Shown here piece after piece: positions 56,153-64,000 of a stretch of 64,000 nt of DNA (within the stretch, counting starts at the first letter, position 1; each line of letters opens with the position of its first letter). Where the stretch lies: the NCBI RefSeq assembly GCF_000381765.1, contig NZ_KB907085.1, positions 22,599 through 86,598 on the forward strand. The letters are read 5' to 3'. A program made the translations under genes and the position numbers. The notes under the pieces were generated by a model. The model worked only from the letters and a program-made list of their open reading frames with translations, was not told the DNA's origin and searched no databases. Source of the DNA: [Zimmermannella] faecalis ATCC 13722 (GTDB taxonomy: Bacteria > Actinomycetota > Actinomycetes > Actinomycetales > Microbacteriaceae).

Positions 56153-59100
56153 GAGTCGCTCCTCTCGCTGCGCCGGCGCACGACGGGAATCGAGCCGGTC
56201 ATGGGCTTCGGCGTCGGCACCGTGCCGCGCACCTCGGCGCCGTCGATGACGACCGCGCCGACGTTGCGTGCCCCGAGGTGTTCCTCTTCGGCCTGCACGT
56301 CGAGCTCCGACCCGAGCGAGCGGAGGATGTCGATGACGAGGCCGATGACGATGAGGTAAACGCCGATGTCGAAGATCGTCGACGTGACGAACACGATGTG
56401 CCCGATGCCCGAGACTTCGCTGTCGACCCAGAAGCTCGTGAGCGGCGGGTAGCCGAAGAAGATCGGCACGATCGCGGAGCCCGCGGCGAGCACCATACCG
56501 ATGCCGAGCAGCCGACCCGCGTCGATGCGCACCGCCGCGTCGAGCTCCTCGCGACCGCCAGCGAGGTAGCGCGCCGAAAGGGCAAGGCCCGCGATCACGC
56601 CGCCCGCAAACCCACCGCCCGGGTCGTTGTGCCCGGCGAACAGCAGGTAGAGCGACGCGATGAACAGGGCGTGGAAGATGATGCGCACGACGACCTCGAC
56701 GACGATCGAGCGGTGCTCGGGCGCGAGGGAGTTACCGGCGATGAGCCACGGGCGGTGGTCGTCGGAGCGGCGAAGCGGCGCCTTGCCCTCGACCGACTGC
56801 GCGCCCTTGACGAAGTTCGAGAAGAATCGGCGGCTGCGCTGCCGCACGTCGGGGCGGGCCGCCGCCTCGCGCTGCGAACCGCGGGCGCTGAGGTATACGA
56901 GGCTCGCGACACCGGTCGCCGCGGCGATGAGCACCGACAGCTCGCCCATGGTGTCCCAGCCGCGCAGGTCGACGAGCGTGACGTTGACGACGTTGTACCC
57001 GTGGCCGCCCTCGACCGCGAGCTCTGGGAAGCTGAGGCCGTCGGAGGGGGCGATGCGGAAGCCCATCGCGATTGCCGTGATCACGCCGATCGCGAGGGCG
57101 ACCGAAATCGCGATCACCCAGCGCAGCCACGCGGGCAGGTTGTTCTCGATGTGGGCGTGCTTCGCGGGTAGGCGACGCAGCACGAGCACGAACACGATGA
57201 GAGACATCGTCTCGATGAGCGCCTGCGTCGTCGCGAGGTCGGGTGCCCCGTGGAGCGCGAACATCACGGCGATCGCGTAGCCGGTCGCGCTTACGAGAAT
57301 GACGCCCTGGAATCGGCGCGTGCTCTGAGTGACGGCGATCGACGCCATGATGAGCACGACGACGATGCCGAGCTGCACCCACGAGAACGAGTAGTCGAGG
57401 TCGAGCTGCGAGTAGTCGATGAACGGGAGCGGCACGACGACCGCGGCGACCGTGACGATGAAGATGATCGCGAGGTAGAACGGCAGCGAACCGCGCTGGG
57501 TGCTTGAGGTGACCCGGGCGGCGACCGTGTCGAGTACACGCAGCGAGAGCCAGTAGCCTCGCGCCGCCTCGAAGAGATCGGGCACGAACGACTGCACCCG
57601 TTCGACCTTGCGGCGGGCCGCGAACAGCCCGAGGCCGGTCAGCAGCGTGATCGCCGAGATGCCGAGGGCGGGCTCGAGCCCGTGCCAGATCGCGAGGTGG
57701 TACGGATGCTCGGGGTCGAGCATCGGTGCGGTGTCGGCCGACTGCGCGATGAGGTGGTCGATCGGCGTCGCGAAGAACGGGATGACGATGGTCGTGACGA
57801 CGAGCAGGATGGGCGCGATGAGGTCTTCTGCGTGCCGGCCGGCCTTCTCCCCCGGCTCGATGCCGGGCTTCGACGCGAATGCGCCCCAGAGGAAGCGGCA
57901 GGTGTACGCGACGGTGAGCATCGACCCGACCGCCGTGCCGATGAGTGCGACCCAGCTCCACGAGTCGCCGAGCGCGACGCCCGTGAGGAAGCTCGAGAAC
58001 ACCGCCTCTTTCGCCACGAAGCCCCACAGCGGCGGAATGCCAGCCATCGAGGCCGCCGCGATGATCGCCGTGACCGTGAGCACGGGCATCCGTCTGCCGA
58101 GCCCGCTGATCTTGCGGATGTCTCGCGTGCCGAGCTGGTGGTCGATGATGCCGACGATGAGGAACAGCGCCGCCTTGAACAGCGCGTGGCCGATCACCAT
58201 CGCGATCGCCGCGAGCATCGCGTCGCGCCCACCGAAGCCGGCGATGGTCATCATGAAGCCGAGCTGTGACACCGTGCCGTAGGCGAGGATCAGCTTGAGG
58301 TCGAACTGGCGGAGCGAACGCCAACCGCCGACGAGCATCGTCCACACGCCGAGCACGATGAGCGTCTCGCGGAACCCGGGCACTTCGGCGAAGGCGGGCA
58401 CGAGCCGGAGCACAAGGTAGACGCCCGCTTTCACCATCGAGGCGGCGTGCAGGTAGGCCGACACCGGGGTCGGTGCCGCCATGGCACCGGGGAGCCAGAA
58501 GTGGAACGGCAGCTGCGCCGACTTCGTGACCGCGCCGACGATGACGAGCACGAGCGCCGTGGTGAGGAAACCGTCGTGCGGAATGTCGGCGGTGAGGATC
58601 TCACTGAACAGCGCCGAGCCCGCCCCGACGTGGAGCATGACAATGCCGACGAGCATCGCGAGCCCGCCGAAGGTGGTCACGAGCAGTGCCTGCATCGCCG
58701 CACCGCGCGAGGGGCGTCGACCGGTGTAGTGACCAATCAGCAGGTACGAGAGGATGCTCGTGGCCTCCCAGAATACGAACATCAGGTAGATGTTGTCGGT
58801 CGTGACGAGGCCGAACATGACGCCCGCGAAGCCGAGCAGAACCCCGGCGAACCGACCGAGGCCGGGCTCGTCCTTCGTGAAGTAGCTCGCGCAGTAGAGC
58901 AGCACGAGCGCCCCGATCGCGGTGACGATCATCGCGAGCACCCAGCTGAGCGCGTCGATGCGGAAGTCGAGGTTCATCGACAGCGTGGGCAGCCACTCAT
59001 ACGAGACTCGCCAGGTCTCCCCCGCGAAGATCTGCGGGGCGAGGGAGGCGGTCCACACTGCGGCGGCCGCCGAGACCGCGGCGCCGATGTAAAAGAGGGA

Positions 59101-59172
59101 GGTACCGGGAAGTCGACGCAGGGCCGGCATCGCCAAGCTCGCAACTGCGAAGAGTGCGAGCAAGAAGGCCAT
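56149..59172 (-). CDS. mnhA: Fused antiporter subunits A and B (MnhAB)
   Basis: A 1007-residue membrane protein, the main proton/cation-conducting subunit of the Mnh/Mrp complex. The N-terminal NuoL-like part (about 1-490) has GVYLVLRLVPAFAEVPGFRE and LILAYGTVSQLGFMMTIAGF. An additional membrane part follows, and the C-terminus (about 800-960) is an MnhB domain (GHNDPGGGFAGGVIAGLALS). Fusion of A and B is usual in this group, so a separate mnhB is not expected. AAGGGAG precedes ATG 59172, and the operon runs A/B, C, D, E, F, G. Confidence 0.93.
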   Translation of the reverse strand: MAFLLALFAVASLAMPALRRLPGTSLFYIGAAVSAAAAVWTASLAPQIFAGETWRVSYEWLPTLSMNLDFRIDALSWVLAMIVTAIGALVLLYCASYFTKDEPGLGRFAGVLLGFAGVMFGLVTTDNIYLMFVFWEATSILSYLLIGHYTGRRPSRGAAMQALLVTTFGGLAMLVGIVMLHVGAGSALFSEILTADIPHDGFLTTALVLVIVGAVTKSAQLPFHFWLPGAMAAPTPVSAYLHAASMVKAGVYLVLRLVPAFAEVPGFRETLIVLGVWTMLVGGWRSLRQFDLKLILAYGTVSQLGFMMTIAGFGGRDAMLAAIAMVIGHALFKAALFLIVGIIDHQLGTRDIRKISGLGRRMPVLTVTAIIAAASMAGIPPLWGFVAKEAVFSSFLTGVALGDSWSWVALIGTAVGSMLTVAYTCRFLWGAFASKPGIEPGEKAGRHAEDLIAPILLVVTTIVIPFFATPIDHLIAQSADTAPMLDPEHPYHLAIWHGLEPALGISAITLLTGLGLFAARRKVERVQSFVPDLFEAARGYWLSLRVLDTVAARVTSSTQRGSLPFYLAIIFIVTVAAVVVPLPFIDYSQLDLDYSFSWVQLGIVVVLIMASIAVTQSTRRFQGVILVSATGYAIAVMFALHGAPDLATTQALIETMSLIVFVLVLRRLPAKHAHIENNLPAWLRWVIAISVALAIGVITAIAMGFRIAPSDGLSFPELAVEGGHGYNVVNVTLVDLRGWDTMGELSVLIAAATGVASLVYLSARGSQREAAARPDVRQRSRRFFSNFVKGAQSVEGKAPLRRSDDHRPWLIAGNSLAPEHRSIVVEVVVRIIFHALFIASLYLLFAGHNDPGGGFAGGVIAGLALSARYLAGGREELDAAVRIDAGRLLGIGMVLAAGSAIVPIFFGYPPLTSFWVDSEVSGIGHIVFVTSTIFDIGVYLIVIGLVIDILRSLGSELDVQAEEEHLGARNVGAVVIDGAEVRGTVPTPKPMTGSIPVVRRRSERSDS

Positions 59173-59281
59173 CCGCGGTCTCCCTTCGCAATCTCACATA
59201 CGTACTCATCTATTTTACCTGGGAATCCCTGGCAACCGCGACTTCACCAGCCTGTCACGCTGCGGGCGTACGCTGACGACG

Positions 59282-60094
59282 ATGATCAAGATTGGTATGA
59301 GCACCTCGTGCACCTTTCCAAAGCCGACGTCGCAGGCGTTCAAGATTGCTGCGGCCGCTGGCTATGACGGCGTGGAGGTGATGGTGTCGACCGAGAACGA
59401 CTCCCGCAACCCCCACGCGTTGCGCGCCTTCTCGGCGAGATACGGCCTGCCCGTACTGTCGATTCACGCACCCGTGCTGCTGTTCACGCAGTTCGTCTGG
59501 GGCACGAAGCCCGATGAGAAGCTCGAGCGCACGGTGGAGCTCGCGCACGAGATGGGCGCCCGCACCGTCGTGGTGCATCCGCCGTTCCGCTGGCAGGGTT
59601 CGTACGCGACCCGCTTCGAGGAGCAGGTGACGCGACTCGAGCGGGAATCGGGCATCGCCCTCGCGGTCGAGAACATGTTCCCGTGGAACGTCGCTGGCAG
59701 CCAGAAGGCATACCTGCCGGGCACGAACCCGATCGAGATGAACGTCGATTCGATAACGCTCGACTTTTCGCACGCCGCGCTCTCGGGCGAGAACTCCTAC
59801 GACATGGCGATCGCCGCCGGCGACCGCCTGCGCCACCTGCACCTCTGCGACGGAGAGGCGCCCGACGGCAAGAAGCGATTGTTCGACGAGCACCGGATGC
59901 CCGGGCAGGGAGGCCAGCCCGTCGCGAAGACGCTGCGGCACCTCACCGACAGCGGATGGGACGGGCTCGTCATCGCCGAGGTGAATACCCGATCGGCGCG
60001 AAAGGATGAAGCGAAGCGGCTGCACATGCTGCGCGAGACGCTCGAGTTCGCGCGCACGCACACCGCGGTGCCGGCGCAACAACCGCAGCAGTAG
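59282..60094 (+). CDS. Sugar phosphate isomerase/epimerase-like TIM-barrel protein
   Basis: A 270-residue protein of the xylose isomerase-like TIM-barrel superfamily (AP endonuclease 2 type). VEVMVSTENDSRNPHALRAF, LSIHAPVLLF, VVVHPPFRWQ, LAVENMFPW (Glu), LDFSHAALSG and HLHLCDGEAP supply the metal-binding Glu/His/Asp set. It is divergent from the Mnh operon and convergent with the rRNA operon. It is not closely similar to the gene at 11105. The reaction is unknown. Confidence 0.8.
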   Translation: MIKIGMSTSCTFPKPTSQAFKIAAAAGYDGVEVMVSTENDSRNPHALRAFSARYGLPVLSIHAPVLLFTQFVWGTKPDEKLERTVELAHEMGARTVVVHPPFRWQGSYATRFEEQVTRLERESGIALAVENMFPWNVAGSQKAYLPGTNPIEMNVDSITLDFSHAALSGENSYDMAIAAGDRLRHLHLCDGEAPDGKKRLFDEHRMPGQGGQPVAKTLRHLTDSGWDGLVIAEVNTRSARKDEAKRLHMLRETLEFARTHTAVPAQQPQQ

Positions 60095-60119
60095 TTTGCT
60101 TCTGCTTCGGGTAGGAAAC

Positions 60120-60168
60120 AAAAAAAGAGAGGGTGTGAATCCGACCGAAGTCGAAATCACACCCTCTC
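60120..60168 (-). terminator. Terminator of the rRNA operon
   Basis: GAGAGGGTGTGA (60127-60138) pairs with TCACACCCTCTC (60157-60168); on the minus strand seven Ts follow. It also serves the convergent isomerase gene at 59282. Confidence 0.9.
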
Positions 60169-60179
60169 GTTAAGTTAAG

Positions 60180-60296
60180 TTCGGCAGTGTCCTACTCTCC
60201 CACAAGGTCCCCCTTGCAGTACCATCGGCGCAAAGACGCTTAGCTTCCGGGTTCGGAATGTAACCGGGCGTTTCCATCTCGCTAAAACCACCGAAA
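60180..60296 (-). rRNA. 5S ribosomal RNA
   Basis: The minus strand reads GTTTCGGTGGTTTTAGCGAG at the 5' end, through CCCGGTTACATTCCGAACCC and GGGGGACCTTGTGGGAGAGT, to GGACACTGCCGAAC. The terminal stem and loop sequences are typical 5S. About 136 bases of spacer separate it from 23S. Confidence 0.95.
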
Positions 60297-60432
60297 CACT
60301 TCTCAACACACAACCACCACACCCCCACACACAACCGCATGCGGGCACATGATGTCTTGATCGTATGTCAAGAACCACACAGGGACGCGAACATCTAGAT
60401 TCGTTACTTATCGCACATTGGCAAAGAGATTA

Positions 60433-64000
<3,568 letters not shown>

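Overview
The window is a chromosomal segment from a high-GC actinobacterium. Family-level features fit Microbacteriaceae (order Micrococcales): strong G/C bias at third codon positions, many GTG and some TTG starts, a sortase-E-type LATTG anchor, an F420-type oxidoreductase, a fused MnhAB antiporter subunit, and a 16S-23S spacer without tRNA genes. No complete 16S gene is present, so the genus is not called.

Layout. (1) 1-5.7 kb: the 3' part of fdhD, a FdhF/YdeP-type molybdopterin oxidoreductase, a CycA-like amino-acid permease and an unknown protein. (2) 6.3-15.1 kb: a carbohydrate region with a large surface-anchored glycoside hydrolase, a Gfo/Idh/MocA dehydrogenase, a sugar-phosphate isomerase/epimerase, a LacI repressor and a sugar-porter MFS protein. 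Two near-identical promoters with a shared LacI-type operator tie the last four together. (3) 15.1-19.3 kb: IclR regulator, zinc alcohol dehydrogenase, MHS transporter and HpcH/HpaI aldolase, probably one catabolic module. (4) 19.4-23.1 kb: F420-like reductase, tRNA-Gln(CTG), VOC protein and a DEAD-box helicase broken by a frameshift, followed by a palindrome-rich spacer. (5) 23.2-28.5 kb (minus): a tightly coupled five-gene run of two flavin monooxygenases, a flavin reductase, an ATP-grasp ligase and an O-acetylhomoserine sulfhydrylase-like enzyme, probably organosulfur use. (6) 28.6-39.1 kb: HD hydrolase, membrane protein, SatD-like protein, thioredoxin-reductase-like flavoprotein, gltX, corA, a voltage-gated channel, an FAH-family hydrolase, an APC permease and a universal stress protein. 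(7) 39.3-43.0 kb: TetR, gabT and a divergent PucR regulator. (8) 43.0-52.4 kb (minus): branched-chain amino-acid synthesis (ilvE, leuB, ilvC, ilvN, ilvB, ilvD) with an ABC exporter between. (9) 52.5-59.2 kb (minus): a complete Mnh/Mrp cation/proton antiporter operon. (10) 59.3-64 kb: a TIM-barrel isomerase, then an rRNA operon on the minus strand (5S, 23S, spacer, 3' tip of 16S).

The most unusual content is between the genes. One family of exactly 72-bp elements with 14-bp terminal inverted repeats occurs eight times, often as tandem pairs with a period of about 84 bp. Other intergenic palindromes include a 62-bp pair, a 63-bp perfect palindrome and two 58-bp elements. Several candidate operators can also be read directly: LacI, IclR, a tandem site at the satD-like gene, and TTAATCGATTAA.
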